Positions 25,427-35,324 of a stretch of DNA of 64,000 nt are shown here, in pieces. The translations under genes were made by a program, and so were the position numbers. Source of the stretch: Massilia sp. H6 (GTDB lineage: Bacteria > Pseudomonadota > Gammaproteobacteria > Burkholderiales > Burkholderiaceae_D); contig NZ_CP103371.1 in NCBI RefSeq assembly GCF_024802625.1, positions 3,658,001 to 3,722,000 on the forward strand, written 5' to 3'. The notes below the pieces were generated by a model that saw only the letters and a list, made by a program, of their open reading frames with translations, had not been told where the DNA came from and did not search any database. Position 1 is the stretch's first letter. Each line of letters begins with the position of its first letter.

Positions 25427-27148
25427 CTATTCGGACGCCACGAACTGCAAGCGGTACAGATTGGCGTACATGCCGTTGGCCTCGAGCAGCTCGGCATGCG
25501 TGCCCTGCTCGGCGATGCGGCCGTGCTCGAGCACCACGATGCGGTCGGCCCGTTCGATGGTCGAGAGCCGGTGGGCGATCACGATGGTGCTGCGCCCGGC
25601 CATGAGCGAGTCCAGCGCGGCCTGCACCGCGCGCTCGGATTCGTTGTCGAGCGCCGAGGTGGCTTCGTCGAGGATCAGTATCGGCGCGTCTTTGTAGATG
25701 GCACGGGCGATCGCCACGCGCTGGCGCTGGCCGCCGGACAGGCGCATGCCGTTCTCGCCGATGCGCGTGTGTACGCCCTGCTCCAGCTTGGCGACCACGT
25801 CGAGCAGGTGCGCGGCCCGGATGGCGGCGTCGAGGCGCTCGTAGTCGATCGACTCGACACCGTAGGCGATATTCGCCGCCAGCGTGTCGTCGAACAGCAC
25901 CACGTTCTGGCTGACCATGGCCAGCTGGCCGCGCAGGCTGGCCAGGCGGATGTCCGGATAGGGCACGCCGTCGAGCAGCAGGCGTCCCTGTTGCGGATCG
26001 TAGAAGCGGGTCACCAGGTTCACGAACGTCGACTTGCCGCCGCCGGAAATGCCCACCAGCGCCACCGTCTGCCCCGGCTGCACCTCGAGGGTGACGTCGT
26101 CCAGGGCCAGGTTCATTGCATTTGGATAGCGGAAGCTGACGTTTTCCAGGCGCAGGTGGCCCTGCGCGCGCGGCATATCGCGGGTGCCGGTATCGAGCTC
26201 GGCTGGCGAATCGACCAGGCCGAACACCGTTTCGGCCGCCGCGATCCCGCGCTGCATCGGGCCGTTGACTTCGGCCAGCGACTTGAGCGGCGTGAGCAGC
26301 ATCAGCATCATGGTGACGAACTGGACAAACTGGCCCTGGGTCATATCGGCCTGGATCGCCAGCACGATCACCAGCGACAGCGCCATCGCGGTGGCAATCT
26401 GGGTAATCGGCGTGGTGGCCGCGAAGGCCACCGTCATGCGCTGCGAAAAACCGCGCAGGGCTTCGCTGCGCGCCTGGAAGCGGGCGCGCTCGTAGCGTTC
26501 GCCCGAAAACACGCGGATCACCTGGTGGCCGCGCGTGGCTTCTTCGACCACTTGCGTCATTTCGGCGGTGACGCGCTGGTTGTCGCGGTTCAGGCGGCGC
26601 AGGCGTCCGGTGGTGGTGCGTACGATCACGGCGGTTACCGGAATCACGACAATCGCCACCAGGGTCAGCTGCCAGTTCAGGTAGAGCAAGGTCGCGAGCA
26701 GGCCGATCACGACCAGGGTGTCGCGCACGCAGGCCACGAACACCGACTGCAGCATGTCCACCACCTGGCGCACGTCGCCCACCACGGTGTTGATGATCTT
26801 GCCGGTCGACTCTTCGTGGAAACGCGCCACCGGCAGGCGCAGCACGCGCTCGAACACCATCGCGCGCAGGTCGTTGAGCACGCGGCTGGTGACCCAGTTG
26901 TTGAGATAGGCGGTAGAAAAAGTGCCGATGCCGCGCAGGACAAAAATCGACACCAGCACGCCGGGAATCCACCACAGGCTGAACGGCACTTTATCCTTGA
27001 AGCCCAGGTCGATCAGCAGCTGCAGCGCCCAGCCCAGCAGCGGCTGGGTGGCGGCGGTGAGCGCCATCGACAGCAGGGCCAGCCACGAACGCGCCTGGTA
27101 GGGCTTGACGATCGCCAGCAGGCGTTTAACGATGACCTTGTTTTCCAC
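25427..27148 (-). CDS. msbA: Lipid A/LPS-flippase-type ABC transporter (MsbA family)
   Basis: Half-transporter fusing a six-helix exporter domain (about 1-310) to an ATPase domain (about 340-573): Walker A GISGGGKSTF, signature LSGGQRQRVAIARAI, Walker B ILILDEATSALD and switch His in IAHRLST. MsbA flips lipid A-core across the inner membrane at ATP expense. The start is GTG at 27148, two bases after the stop of the O-antigen ligase gene, so the two are coupled; their functions (flipping the acceptor, ligating the glycan) act in succession. Other exporters of this fold exist, but context and length (573) favour MsbA. Confidence 0.88.
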   Translation of the reverse strand: MENKVIVKRLLAIVKPYQARSWLALLSMALTAATQPLLGWALQLLIDLGFKDKVPFSLWWIPGVLVSIFVLRGIGTFSTAYLNNWVTSRVLNDLRAMVFERVLRLPVARFHEESTGKIINTVVGDVRQVVDMLQSVFVACVRDTLVVIGLLATLLYLNWQLTLVAIVVIPVTAVIVRTTTGRLRRLNRDNQRVTAEMTQVVEEATRGHQVIRVFSGERYERARFQARSEALRGFSQRMTVAFAATTPITQIATAMALSLVIVLAIQADMTQGQFVQFVTMMLMLLTPLKSLAEVNGPMQRGIAAAETVFGLVDSPAELDTGTRDMPRAQGHLRLENVSFRYPNAMNLALDDVTLEVQPGQTVALVGISGGGKSTFVNLVTRFYDPQQGRLLLDGVPYPDIRLASLRGQLAMVSQNVVLFDDTLAANIAYGVESIDYERLDAAIRAAHLLDVVAKLEQGVHTRIGENGMRLSGGQRQRVAIARAIYKDAPILILDEATSALDNESERAVQAALDSLMAGRSTIVIAHRLSTIERADRIVVLEHGRIAEQGTHAELLEANGMYANLYRLQFVASE

Positions 27149-27150
27149 GC

Positions 27151-28428
27151 TTATGTTCCAACCTTGTTAACGAACTTGTTGTCCATCTCGTCCCTCGCAT
27201 TCAGGCAAAAGCCCATGAGCAGAAATACCATGAGCGCATAGAACATGCTGCCCTTGAGCGACCAGAAAATCACTTCGGTCAGGCCGAAGCTGAAGTAACT
27301 GAGCACCACCAGCATGCCGGCCAGGGCCGGCGCAAACTGTGGCATCCCCGCCTGGGCGCCGCGCCCGAGCATGCGGGCGAAAAAGGCGAAGGGCGCGGCC
27401 AGGATGCCGAGCCAGGCCAGCAGGCCGACGACGCCGCCCGTGGCCAGGGCCTGCAAGGCATCGTTGTGCAGATGTTCGGCCGGGGTGATCACGTCCTGGA
27501 CCTTGCCCTCGGCGGCCAGCCGGCTCAGCTCGGTGCGCAGCGTGGTCGGATCGCGCCCGACCAGCGGGCGTTCCTGGATCAGGAAGCCGGCCGCCTTCCA
27601 CAATTCCAGGCGCATGCCGACGTTCGAAAACGCACTGCCGCCGTCGAGCCAGGTGCGCACGTCGCTCACGCCCTGCCCGACCCGCTGCTGCAAGCCGGTG
27701 GCGGGAATGAAGAACGTGGAGGCGAACAGTGCGAAGCTGCCGACCAGGAGCAGGCGCAGGCGCCGGCTGCGCAGCAGGTGCGCATAGGTCAGGAACAGCA
27801 GCGCGGCCAGCGCCAGCGCGATCCAGCCGCCGCGGGTGCCGGTCATGACGCATCCGGCCAGCCCGGCCACCGCGCCGAGCGCCGGCGCGATGGCCTTGCG
27901 GGTGCTGTGGCGGTAATCGATCGCGGCCGCCAGCGCCACCAGGGCAAGGCACAGCGCGATGTCGCCAAAGGTGATCGCGTTGAGCCAGCCGCCGGGGCGC
28001 TCCATCGCCAGCACGATGCGCTGGTAGGCGATGAAGGGCAGCGCGCAGACGGCGCCCATGATCACGCCCCACCACAGCGTGGCGCGCGGCGGGCGCGCCA
28101 GCACCACCAGCGCCGCCGCGCTCAGGCCGAACAGCATGCGCGAAGGATTGTCGAGATAGTCGAGCCCGGTTTCCGGGCGCACCAGCACCCAGACCACGGC
28201 CAGCAGCAAATTGAAGGCGAAGGCGGCCACCACCCAGCGGATGTCGCGCCAGTGCGGCGCCAGCGCGCGCCACGCCTTGCGCGGCACGCACAGCGCGACC
28301 AGCAAGAAAACGAGGCTGCTAAAGCCGATGCCTGAAGGCGTAATGAGGCTAAAGAAAGGAAACAGGAACACCAGGACACCGATCCCGCGCTGCATCGGCA
28401 TCCCGATGTTCGTCTGATTATTGTTCAT
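27151..28428 (-). CDS. waaL: O-antigen ligase/polymerase family membrane protein (WaaL-like)
   Basis: A 425-residue polytopic membrane protein with about ten to twelve hydrophobic segments and a large periplasmic loop before the last helices (residues about 255-325). That loop holds the family-typical RPLVGRDPTTL and, later, ITPAEHLHNDALQALATGG; the His-containing HLHND segment is the hallmark of the Wzy/WaaL fold. It would transfer polymerised glycan from undecaprenyl diphosphate to lipid A-core. The start lies in a narrow divergent gap with the GT2 gene. Ligase and polymerase cannot be separated by sequence alone; linkage to msbA favours ligase. Confidence 0.8.
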   Translation of the reverse strand: MNNNQTNIGMPMQRGIGVLVFLFPFFSLITPSGIGFSSLVFLLVALCVPRKAWRALAPHWRDIRWVVAAFAFNLLLAVVWVLVRPETGLDYLDNPSRMLFGLSAAALVVLARPPRATLWWGVIMGAVCALPFIAYQRIVLAMERPGGWLNAITFGDIALCLALVALAAAIDYRHSTRKAIAPALGAVAGLAGCVMTGTRGGWIALALAALLFLTYAHLLRSRRLRLLLVGSFALFASTFFIPATGLQQRVGQGVSDVRTWLDGGSAFSNVGMRLELWKAAGFLIQERPLVGRDPTTLRTELSRLAAEGKVQDVITPAEHLHNDALQALATGGVVGLLAWLGILAAPFAFFARMLGRGAQAGMPQFAPALAGMLVVLSYFSFGLTEVIFWSLKGSMFYALMVFLLMGFCLNARDEMDNKFVNKVGT

Positions 28429-28481
28429 TCATGTACTTGTGGGATATTCTTGCGGACCCTGAGCGCCCCATTGCCAAACCC

Positions 28482-29336
28482 ATGCAGCAGACCACGCAGC
28501 AGACCGGAACCATCTCGGTCGTGATCACTACCTACAACCGTCCGGACGCCCTGCGCGCGGTGGTGGAAGCCTGTTTCTTGCAGGACGACAAGAATTTTGA
28601 AATCATTATCGCTGATGACGGCTCCACTGCCAACACACGGGAGATGCTCGATCGCCTGCGTCCGCGCGCGCCGGTGCCCTTGACCCACGTGTGGCAGCCC
28701 GATGCGGGATTTCGCGCCGCGATGGCGCGCAACCGCGGCACGCTGGCGGCAACCGGCGACTATATCATCTTCCTCGATGGCGATTGCATCCCGCAGCGCG
28801 ACTTCGTCGCGCGCCATCGGCGGCTTGCGCGCCCCGGCTTTCTGGTGTCGGGCAGCCGCATTTTGCTCAGCCCCGCGCTAACGCACAAGGCGCTGCTCGA
28901 GCAGATCGACCTGCCGGCCATGGGCCTGCTCGACAAGCTGCGCTACCGGCTGCGCGGCGACATCAACAAGGTCTTGCAGCTGCTGTTTCGGCTACCCGAC
29001 CTTGGGCGCGAGCGGCGCAGCTTCAGCTGGCGCCGCATCAAGAGCTGCAACCTGGCCGTGTGGCGCGCCGACCTCGAGAAGGTCAACGGCTTCGACGAGA
29101 GTTTCGTCGGCTGGGGCCATGAAGATTCCGACCTGGTGGTGCGCCTGTTTCATGCCGGCGTGCTGCGCAAGGACGGGGCCTTCGCGACCGAAGTGCTGCA
29201 CCTGTGGCACCGCGAGGCCAAGCGCGACGAGGAGTCGAGCAACCGCAAGATAGTACTCGAGCGCGCGGCCAGCAAGACCACGCAGGCGGCGCGCGGACTG
29301 CGCGAGCATGCAGGCGAAGACTTCTCTCCACGCTGA
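28482..29336 (+). CDS. Family 2 glycosyltransferase, probably LPS core or O-glycan
   Basis: GT-A fold transferase with the N-terminal nucleotide-binding strand SVVITTYNRPDALRAVVEA, the metal-binding D-x-D-like FLDGDCIP, and a C-terminal galactosyltransferase-like segment NGFDESFVGWGHEDSDLVVRL, where the ED pair is the probable catalytic base. From ATG 28482 it has 284 residues; an ATG at 28431 would leave only two bases to the divergent waaL-like start, so it is less likely. The protein is cytosolic and lacks membrane helices. Acceptor and sugar cannot be read from the sequence. Confidence 0.85.
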   Translation: MQQTTQQTGTISVVITTYNRPDALRAVVEACFLQDDKNFEIIIADDGSTANTREMLDRLRPRAPVPLTHVWQPDAGFRAAMARNRGTLAATGDYIIFLDGDCIPQRDFVARHRRLARPGFLVSGSRILLSPALTHKALLEQIDLPAMGLLDKLRYRLRGDINKVLQLLFRLPDLGRERRSFSWRRIKSCNLAVWRADLEKVNGFDESFVGWGHEDSDLVVRLFHAGVLRKDGAFATEVLHLWHREAKRDEESSNRKIVLERAASKTTQAARGLREHAGEDFSPR

Positions 29337-29430
29337 GGCGCCATCCGTCCATGCGGGGCGCATTGACCTTGCGCCGCCGGTATGGAAGTATCCGGCTGGT
29401 CCCCCACCGATCATGGAAAGAGAGCTTCTT

Positions 29431-30504
29431 GTGCGCCAACTGTTCGTGATGCTCGCCGCCGTAGTGCTGTGCAGTGGCGCCGCGGCCCAGGCCTACCAGC
29501 CCGGCTTTGCTCCCGCTACGCTCAAGGGGCCGGCATCGGGCCCGGCCAACGAGGTGCTGGTACTGGGCTCGCGCCACTTGTCGAGCCTGCCGGCATCGTT
29601 CGACCCGGCCAGCCTGCGCCCGCTCGAAGACCGGCTGGCCGGCTGGAAGCCGCACGCGATCGCCATCGAAGCGCTGTCCGGGCCGCAATGCGAATTCCTG
29701 CGCCGCTATCCGGTGCGCTACCGCGACACCATTGGCACGTATTGCCCGGATACGGCGCCGGCGCAAGCGGCGACTGGGCTCGACGTCGCCACGGCGACCG
29801 CCCAATGGGAGGCGCTGCTCGCGGCCTGGCCGGCACACCCCACGGCCAGCCAGCGCCGCCGTCTTGCCACGCTGTTCATGGCCGGCGGCGAGCCGGCGTC
29901 CGCCGTGGTGCAATGGCTGAGATTGCCACAGGCCGAACGGCGCGCCGGCGACGGCCTCGACCCCGCCCTGGCTACCCAGCTCGACACCCTGTTAAACCAG
30001 CGCAATGAGCGCATCCTGATCGCGGCGCGCCTGGCCGCAAGGCTCGGTCACGAACAGGTGTATCCGATGGACGACCATACCGCCGACCGCGCGATCGGGG
30101 ATCGGAAAGCCTGGGCCGACGCTGTCATGACGGCCTGGAACAACCCGGCGACGGACCAGCGCGCCAAGGCCGACGCCGCGCTGGACGCACGACTGGGCGC
30201 GCCCGACGGCGTGCTGGCGATGTACCGCGCCGACAATGCTCCTGGCCAGGCCGCGCTCATTTTCAGGAGCGACTTTGGCGCTGCGCTCGAAGAGCCTTCG
30301 GCCAAGCGCATCGGTCGCCAGTATGTCGGATACTGGGAAACGCGCAACCTGCGCATGGCGGCCAACATCCGTGACGTGCTGGCAGAGCGGCCCGGCATGC
30401 GCCTGCTGGTGATCGTCGGCGCCTCGCACAAGGCTTACCTCGAAGCTTACCTGCACCAGATGCACGATGTGCGCGTGATCGACGCCGCGCCGCTGCTGCG
30501 CTGA
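29431..30504 (+). CDS. Exported DUF5694-like protein (TraB/ChaN-type fold suspected)
   Basis: A 357-residue secreted or periplasmic protein. The GTG at 29431 follows a GGAAAGAGAG ribosome-binding site and opens a classical signal peptide (VRQLFVMLAAVVLCSGAAAQA, cleaved after AQA); an ATG at 29413 is in frame but has no such site. The mature part has EVLVLGSRHLSSLP near the N-terminus and LLVIVGASHKAYLEAYL at the C-terminus, each with a conserved His, and MDDHTADRAIGD in the middle; this pattern matches the DUF5694 group by recall. No enzyme activity is established. It follows the GT2 gene and converges with dnaE. Confidence 0.7.
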   Translation: MRQLFVMLAAVVLCSGAAAQAYQPGFAPATLKGPASGPANEVLVLGSRHLSSLPASFDPASLRPLEDRLAGWKPHAIAIEALSGPQCEFLRRYPVRYRDTIGTYCPDTAPAQAATGLDVATATAQWEALLAAWPAHPTASQRRRLATLFMAGGEPASAVVQWLRLPQAERRAGDGLDPALATQLDTLLNQRNERILIAARLAARLGHEQVYPMDDHTADRAIGDRKAWADAVMTAWNNPATDQRAKADAALDARLGAPDGVLAMYRADNAPGQAALIFRSDFGAALEEPSAKRIGRQYVGYWETRNLRMAANIRDVLAERPGMRLLVIVGASHKAYLEAYLHQMHDVRVIDAAPLLR

Positions 30505-30520
30505 CGAGCGAGGGCAAGCC

Positions 30521-33500
30521 CTAGTATTCCACCGCCACGTCTTTCGCCCCCACTACCAGCTCGAGCTGCTGCTTGAGGGTATCCGATGGCGCCACGCGCC
30601 ATTCGTCACCCAGTTGCAAGACCGCCTCGACGCCCTGCGGCTTGATGCGCAGGCTGACTGGCATGCCGTCCTGCTGCCGGTGCGGCTGCAAGACCTCGGC
30701 CAGCTTGGTCAGGTTGAGATTGGTGTCAACGTCCATCTCGAGCTTGAAGCCGTACTGGATGCGGGCGGCGGCGATGTCGTAGGCTTTTTCGGCGGTGATG
30801 CGCAGGCCGCCATTGAAGCGGTCTTCGGACACTTTGCCCACCACCAGCAGGAATTCGTCTTCTTTGAAGATGTTCTTGTTCTGCTCCAGCAGCTCGCTGT
30901 ACACGGTCACTTCGACCACGCCGGTCTTGTCGTCGAGCGACACGATTAAAAGCTTGCCGCGCTGGGTCATCTGGGTGCGTACGCCAGTGATCACGCCGCA
31001 CAGCATGCGCGGATCGCGCGACGGCTCAAGATCCTTGAGCTTGGTCTTGGCGAAACGACGCACCTCGCCCGCGTAGGAATCGAACATGTGGCCCGACAGG
31101 TAGTAGCCAAGCGCGATCTTTTCTTCGGCCAGCTTCTGGCGGTCGGTCCAGGGCGTAGCCTTGACGTATTCGGGCGGGGCCACCAGGTCGGAATCACTGC
31201 CACCGAACAGGCTGACCTGGTTGGCAGCGGCGGCGGCCTGGCCGGCCGCTTCCATCGCGAAGCCCACCGACGCGAGCAAAATCGCGCGGTCGACGCCGAA
31301 GCAATCCATGCCGCCGGCGCGAATCAGCGATTCGATGGTGCGGCGGTTGATCTGCTTGCGGTCCACGCGCAGGCAAAAGTCGAACAGGTCCTTGAATTTT
31401 CCGCCTTCAAGGCGGGCCGCAATGATCGCTTCGATCGCGCCCTGCCCCGCGCCCTTCACGCCGCCCAGGCCATACCGGATATTGGTGACCTGCTTGCCGG
31501 TGACGGACTTTGGCTCGCCTTCGGGCGTGAAGCGGAACTGCGATTCGTTGACGTCCGGCGGCAGCAGCGTGAGCTTGCACACGTCCAGCGCGTCTTCGAC
31601 CAGGATCTTGATCTTGTCGGTGTCTTCCATCGCCAGCGACATGTTGGCTGCCATGAACGCGGCGGTGTGGTGCACCTTCAGATACGCTGTGTGATAGGAC
31701 AGCAGCGCGTAGGCGGCCGCGTGCGACTTGTTGAAGCCGTAGCCCGCGAACTTTTCCATCAGGTCGAAGATCTCGTCGGCCTTGGCGGTGGAAAGACCGT
31801 CTTTTGCCGCACCGGCGCGGAAGATCTCGCGGTGCTCGGCCATTTCTTCGGCCTTTTTCTTGCCCATCGCGCGGCGCAGCATGTCGGCGCCGCCCAGCGA
31901 ATAGCCGCCGACGATCTGCGCCATCTGCATGACCTGCTCCTGGTAGACCATGATGCCGTAGGTCTCGGACAGGATGGACTCGGTGCGCGGATCGGGATAG
32001 TCGAACTTCTCGCCGTGCTTGCGCTTGCAGAAGTCGGGGATCAGGTCCATCGGGCCCGGACGGTACAGGGCGACCAGCGCGATGATGTCCTCGAAGCGGT
32101 CGGGCCGCGCGTCTTTCAGCATGCCCTGCATGCCGCGCGACTCGAGCTGGAAGATCGCGACGGTTTTCGCGTCCGACAGCAGCTTGTACGAGGGCCGGTC
32201 GTTGAGCGGCAGGGTTTCGAGATTGAAGCCGGCGTCGACTGGGTCGAGCGCGCGGATGTAGTTGACGGCGCGATCGAGAATGGTCAGGGTGGTCAGGCCC
32301 AAAAAGTCGAACTTAACCAGGCCCACCGCCTCGACGTCGTCCTTGTCGTACTGCGAGACCACGCCGGTGTCGCCGCTTTGCGAGTACAGCGGGCAGAAAT
32401 CGGTGAGCTTACCCGGTGCAATGAGCACGCCGCCGGCGTGCATGCCGATATTGCGGGTGATGCCTTCGACCTGCTGCGCCAGCTCGAGCAGCTGCTTGAC
32501 CTCTTCTTCGTTCTCGAGACGTTCTTTCAGCAGCGGTTCTTCTTCGATGGCCTCGGCGATCGAGACCTGCTTGCCCGGCTTGAACGGAATCAGCTTGGAG
32601 ATGCCGTCGCAGAAGTTGTAGCCGAAATCGAGTACCCGGCCGACATCGCGGATGGCGCCTTTCGCGGCCATGGTGCCGAAGGTGGCGATCTGCGAGACCG
32701 CGTCGCGGCCGTACAGGTCTTTGACGTGCTGGATCACCAGCTCGCGTTTTTCCTGGCAGAAGTCGATGTCGAAGTCGGGCATCGAGACCCGCTCAGGGTT
32801 CAGGAAACGCTCGAACAGCAGGTTGTACTTGAGCGGATCGAGATCGGTGATCTTGAGCGCGTAAGCTACCAGCGAGCCTGCACCCGAACCACGGCCCGGG
32901 CCGATCGGCACGCCGTTATTCTTGCCCCACTGGATGAACTCGGCCACGATCAAGAAGTAACCCGGGAACTTCATGTTGATGATGGTGTTGTTCTCGAACT
33001 CGAGGCGCGCCTCGTAGCGCGGGCGCTCGGCCTCGCGCTTGACCGGATCGGGGAACAGCTGGACCAGGCGTTCTTCGAGGCCCTTTTTGGTTTCCGCGAC
33101 CAAAAAGTCGCCAATGCTCATGCCGTCGGGTGTCGGGAAATCGGGCAGCTGCGGCTTGCCCAGCGTGAGCGTGACGTTGCAGCGCTTGGCGATTTCCACC
33201 GAATTGGCGAGCGCGCCGGGCAGGTCGGCGAACAGTGCGGCCATCTCTTCCTGCGACTTGAAGCACATCTCTTCGTTAAAGCGGCGCACCCGCTTGGCAT
33301 TGGCCAGCATCTCGCCTTCGGCGATACAGGTGCGCGCCTCGTGGGCGATGAATTCGTGTTTGCTGATGAACTGCACCGGGTGGGTCGCCACCACCGGCAG
33401 GCCCAGGCGCGACGCCAGCGCCACCGAATGGCGCACCTGCTGTTCCTGGTTGGGCTGGCCAGCGCGCTGGATCTCGATATAGAAGTGGCCCGGGAACATG

Positions 33501-34018
33501 GCGGCCCAGCGCGCGGCATTGCGCTCGGCGCGCACAATGTCGCCCTGGTCGATCGCATGGCCAATGTCGCCGAAGCCCGCGCCCGACAGCACGATCAAGG
33601 CATTGCTTTGTGGCGCGTCCGGCTCGAGAACCGAGGTGCTGGTGGCCAGGGCTTCGAGCCATTCGGCGCGGATCTCGGCGCGGCCCTTCCACTGGTTGGT
33701 GAGCCAGGCTTTCGAGAGCAGGTCGCACAGCTGCAGGTAGCCGGTGTGGTTCTTGGCCAATATGAGCAGGCGCGAAGGCTTGTCGCGGTTGTCGTCGTTG
33801 GTGATCCAGGCGTCGACGCCGACGATCGGCTTGATCCCCTTGCCGCGCGCCGCCTTGTAGAAACGCACCAGGCAAAACATGTTGGCCAGGTCGGTCACGG
33901 CCAGCGCCGGCTGCTGGTCCTTCGCGGCCGCTCCGACCAGGTCGTCAATACGGACCAGGCCGTCGACGATCGAGTATTCGGAGTGGATGCGCAGGTGGGT
34001 GAAAGTCGGGGAAGTCAT
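30521..34018 (-). CDS. dnaE: DNA polymerase III subunit alpha
   Basis: Replicative polymerase of the chromosome. The 1165 residues match DnaE1. The N-terminal PHP domain starts with HLRIHSEYSIVDG. The polymerase core has VPIGPGRGSGAGSLVAYAL and the catalytic aspartates Asp415 and Asp417 in MPDFDIDF; thumb and fingers follow with GYGFNKSHAAAYALLSYHTA. The C-terminal part has a helix-hairpin-helix/OB region (GVITGVRTQMTQRGKLLIVSLDD) and the beta-clamp-binding stretch before it (QVSLFGGSD). Flanks are unrelated genes, and the downstream gene is convergent. Confidence 0.98.
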   Translation of the reverse strand: MTSPTFTHLRIHSEYSIVDGLVRIDDLVGAAAKDQQPALAVTDLANMFCLVRFYKAARGKGIKPIVGVDAWITNDDNRDKPSRLLILAKNHTGYLQLCDLLSKAWLTNQWKGRAEIRAEWLEALATSTSVLEPDAPQSNALIVLSGAGFGDIGHAIDQGDIVRAERNAARWAAMFPGHFYIEIQRAGQPNQEQQVRHSVALASRLGLPVVATHPVQFISKHEFIAHEARTCIAEGEMLANAKRVRRFNEEMCFKSQEEMAALFADLPGALANSVEIAKRCNVTLTLGKPQLPDFPTPDGMSIGDFLVAETKKGLEERLVQLFPDPVKREAERPRYEARLEFENNTIINMKFPGYFLIVAEFIQWGKNNGVPIGPGRGSGAGSLVAYALKITDLDPLKYNLLFERFLNPERVSMPDFDIDFCQEKRELVIQHVKDLYGRDAVSQIATFGTMAAKGAIRDVGRVLDFGYNFCDGISKLIPFKPGKQVSIAEAIEEEPLLKERLENEEEVKQLLELAQQVEGITRNIGMHAGGVLIAPGKLTDFCPLYSQSGDTGVVSQYDKDDVEAVGLVKFDFLGLTTLTILDRAVNYIRALDPVDAGFNLETLPLNDRPSYKLLSDAKTVAIFQLESRGMQGMLKDARPDRFEDIIALVALYRPGPMDLIPDFCKRKHGEKFDYPDPRTESILSETYGIMVYQEQVMQMAQIVGGYSLGGADMLRRAMGKKKAEEMAEHREIFRAGAAKDGLSTAKADEIFDLMEKFAGYGFNKSHAAAYALLSYHTAYLKVHHTAAFMAANMSLAMEDTDKIKILVEDALDVCKLTLLPPDVNESQFRFTPEGEPKSVTGKQVTNIRYGLGGVKGAGQGAIEAIIAARLEGGKFKDLFDFCLRVDRKQINRRTIESLIRAGGMDCFGVDRAILLASVGFAMEAAGQAAAAANQVSLFGGSDSDLVAPPEYVKATPWTDRQKLAEEKIALGYYLSGHMFDSYAGEVRRFAKTKLKDLEPSRDPRMLCGVITGVRTQMTQRGKLLIVSLDDKTGVVEVTVYSELLEQNKNIFKEDEFLLVVGKVSEDRFNGGLRITAEKAYDIAAARIQYGFKLEMDVDTNLNLTKLAEVLQPHRQQDGMPVSLRIKPQGVEAVLQLGDEWRVAPSDTLKQQLELVVGAKDVAVEY

Positions 34019-34047
34019 GCCGGCATTTTACCCCGGCCGGGCAGTGG

Positions 34048-35184
34048 CTAGAAGTTGCGTTTGTGCACCGACACGCGGGATTTTTCGGGTGCGGAGACTT
34101 CTTGCGCCGCGCCATAGCTGCGCCGCATGCGCAGGAATGGCTCTTCGACAATGTGATAGCACAAGGTCGACAATGCCCAGGTCGCGCCATAGGTTGCCGC
34201 CAGCATGATGCCGGCATCGAGCCAGGGCGTTCCGGTGGGGCTGACCAGGCCGATGCGGGTGGCGACGACATGCAACAAGGCCATGTGCAGCAGGTAGAAC
34301 GAGAAGCTGATCTTGCCACCCTGGCTGAGCGCGCGCTCGATCATGCCGGGCAGGCGCGGCTGGAACGAGATCCAGGCCAGGATCAGCGCGGCCCAGCCGG
34401 CGCTTTCGAGCATCGACCAGAAAATCCAGAAGCTGGACTTGGGGCTGGCGCCGAATGGGGCGACGCGCTGCATCCACGCCGTATCCCACATCACCAGCGC
34501 TACCGAAGCGAGCAGCAGCAGCGGCGCGTAACGCGCCAGCGGTGCACGCCAGCGCGCGTACAGCATGGCGGCCAGCATGCCGATCAGGAACTGGTCGAAG
34601 CGCCCGACCCAGGTGCTGAAATACATCAGCGTGCTGTTGGGGTTGACCGTGTACGCGGCCAGCTTGAAGAAGGCCATCAGCACCAGCCAGCCGCCCAGGT
34701 AGAGCATGCCGCGCTCCATGGTGAAACGCGCCAGGAAAGGGAACACCAGGTAGAACATGAATTCCAGCGAAATAGTCCAGGCCGCGCCGGTAATGACGGT
34801 GCCCGAGGTCGGCGCCAGGCCCAGGTTCGAGGCGAACAGGTAGAGCAGGTCCTGGGGCGCGAACTTGTCGCGGCCGATCGAGGTCGCCAGCAGGAAGATC
34901 ACCAGGTAGAGCGGCAAGATGCGCAACAGGCGGTTGCGCAGGAAATCGCGGTAGACGATCTGTCCCTGGTGCAGCGCGATCTGCATGAACAGGAAGCCCG
35001 AGAGCGTAAAGAACAGGCCGACGCCGGTATGCCCTTCGGTGACCAGGGCCCACCATGGATTGCTCAGACCAGCCGCACCCAGGCCGCGGTATTCGAGATG
35101 GAAATGGAACAGGAAAACCAGGGTCGCGGCAAGCCAGCGCAGCTGGTCGATGCGCGGGTTGTATTGGATGTTCAGTGAATGCAT
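34048..35184 (-). CDS. Membrane acyltransferase, OafA/YrhL family (acyltransferase 3)
   Basis: Integral inner-membrane protein of 378 residues with about ten hydrophobic segments. The N-terminus has the family pattern IDQLRWLAATLVFLFHFHLEY with the catalytic His in the first helix region, then TVITGAAWTISLEFMFYLVFPF. Such enzymes O-acetylate or otherwise acylate surface glycans. The ATG at 35184 (MHSLNIQYNPRIDQL) fits the family start; an in-frame codon at 35250 would add 22 basic residues and is unlikely. The gene stands alone, upstream of dnaE in transcription direction and divergent from trhO. Substrate unknown. Confidence 0.88.
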   Translation of the reverse strand: MHSLNIQYNPRIDQLRWLAATLVFLFHFHLEYRGLGAAGLSNPWWALVTEGHTGVGLFFTLSGFLFMQIALHQGQIVYRDFLRNRLLRILPLYLVIFLLATSIGRDKFAPQDLLYLFASNLGLAPTSGTVITGAAWTISLEFMFYLVFPFLARFTMERGMLYLGGWLVLMAFFKLAAYTVNPNSTLMYFSTWVGRFDQFLIGMLAAMLYARWRAPLARYAPLLLLASVALVMWDTAWMQRVAPFGASPKSSFWIFWSMLESAGWAALILAWISFQPRLPGMIERALSQGGKISFSFYLLHMALLHVVATRIGLVSPTGTPWLDAGIMLAATYGATWALSTLCYHIVEEPFLRMRRSYGAAQEVSAPEKSRVSVHKRNF

Positions 35185-35324
35185 GGTGCCCCTGGCCGGG
35201 CGCGACGCCCTGTTGTGCAAACTGCGTATTGTAAAGCCAATTTCGCACAATTCCCCATCGGCAAGCAGCGCGCCAGCCCGCGGCTGGCTTATAATATCGG
35301 CCTGTTCCGTCCAGCCCGTCCGCC

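Noticed and set aside
31088..34051. Plus-strand frame of 987 codons opposite dnaE
   Set aside because: dnaE is unmistakable in the other strand with catalytic Asp415/417; the antisense product is low-complexity and unrelated to any family.
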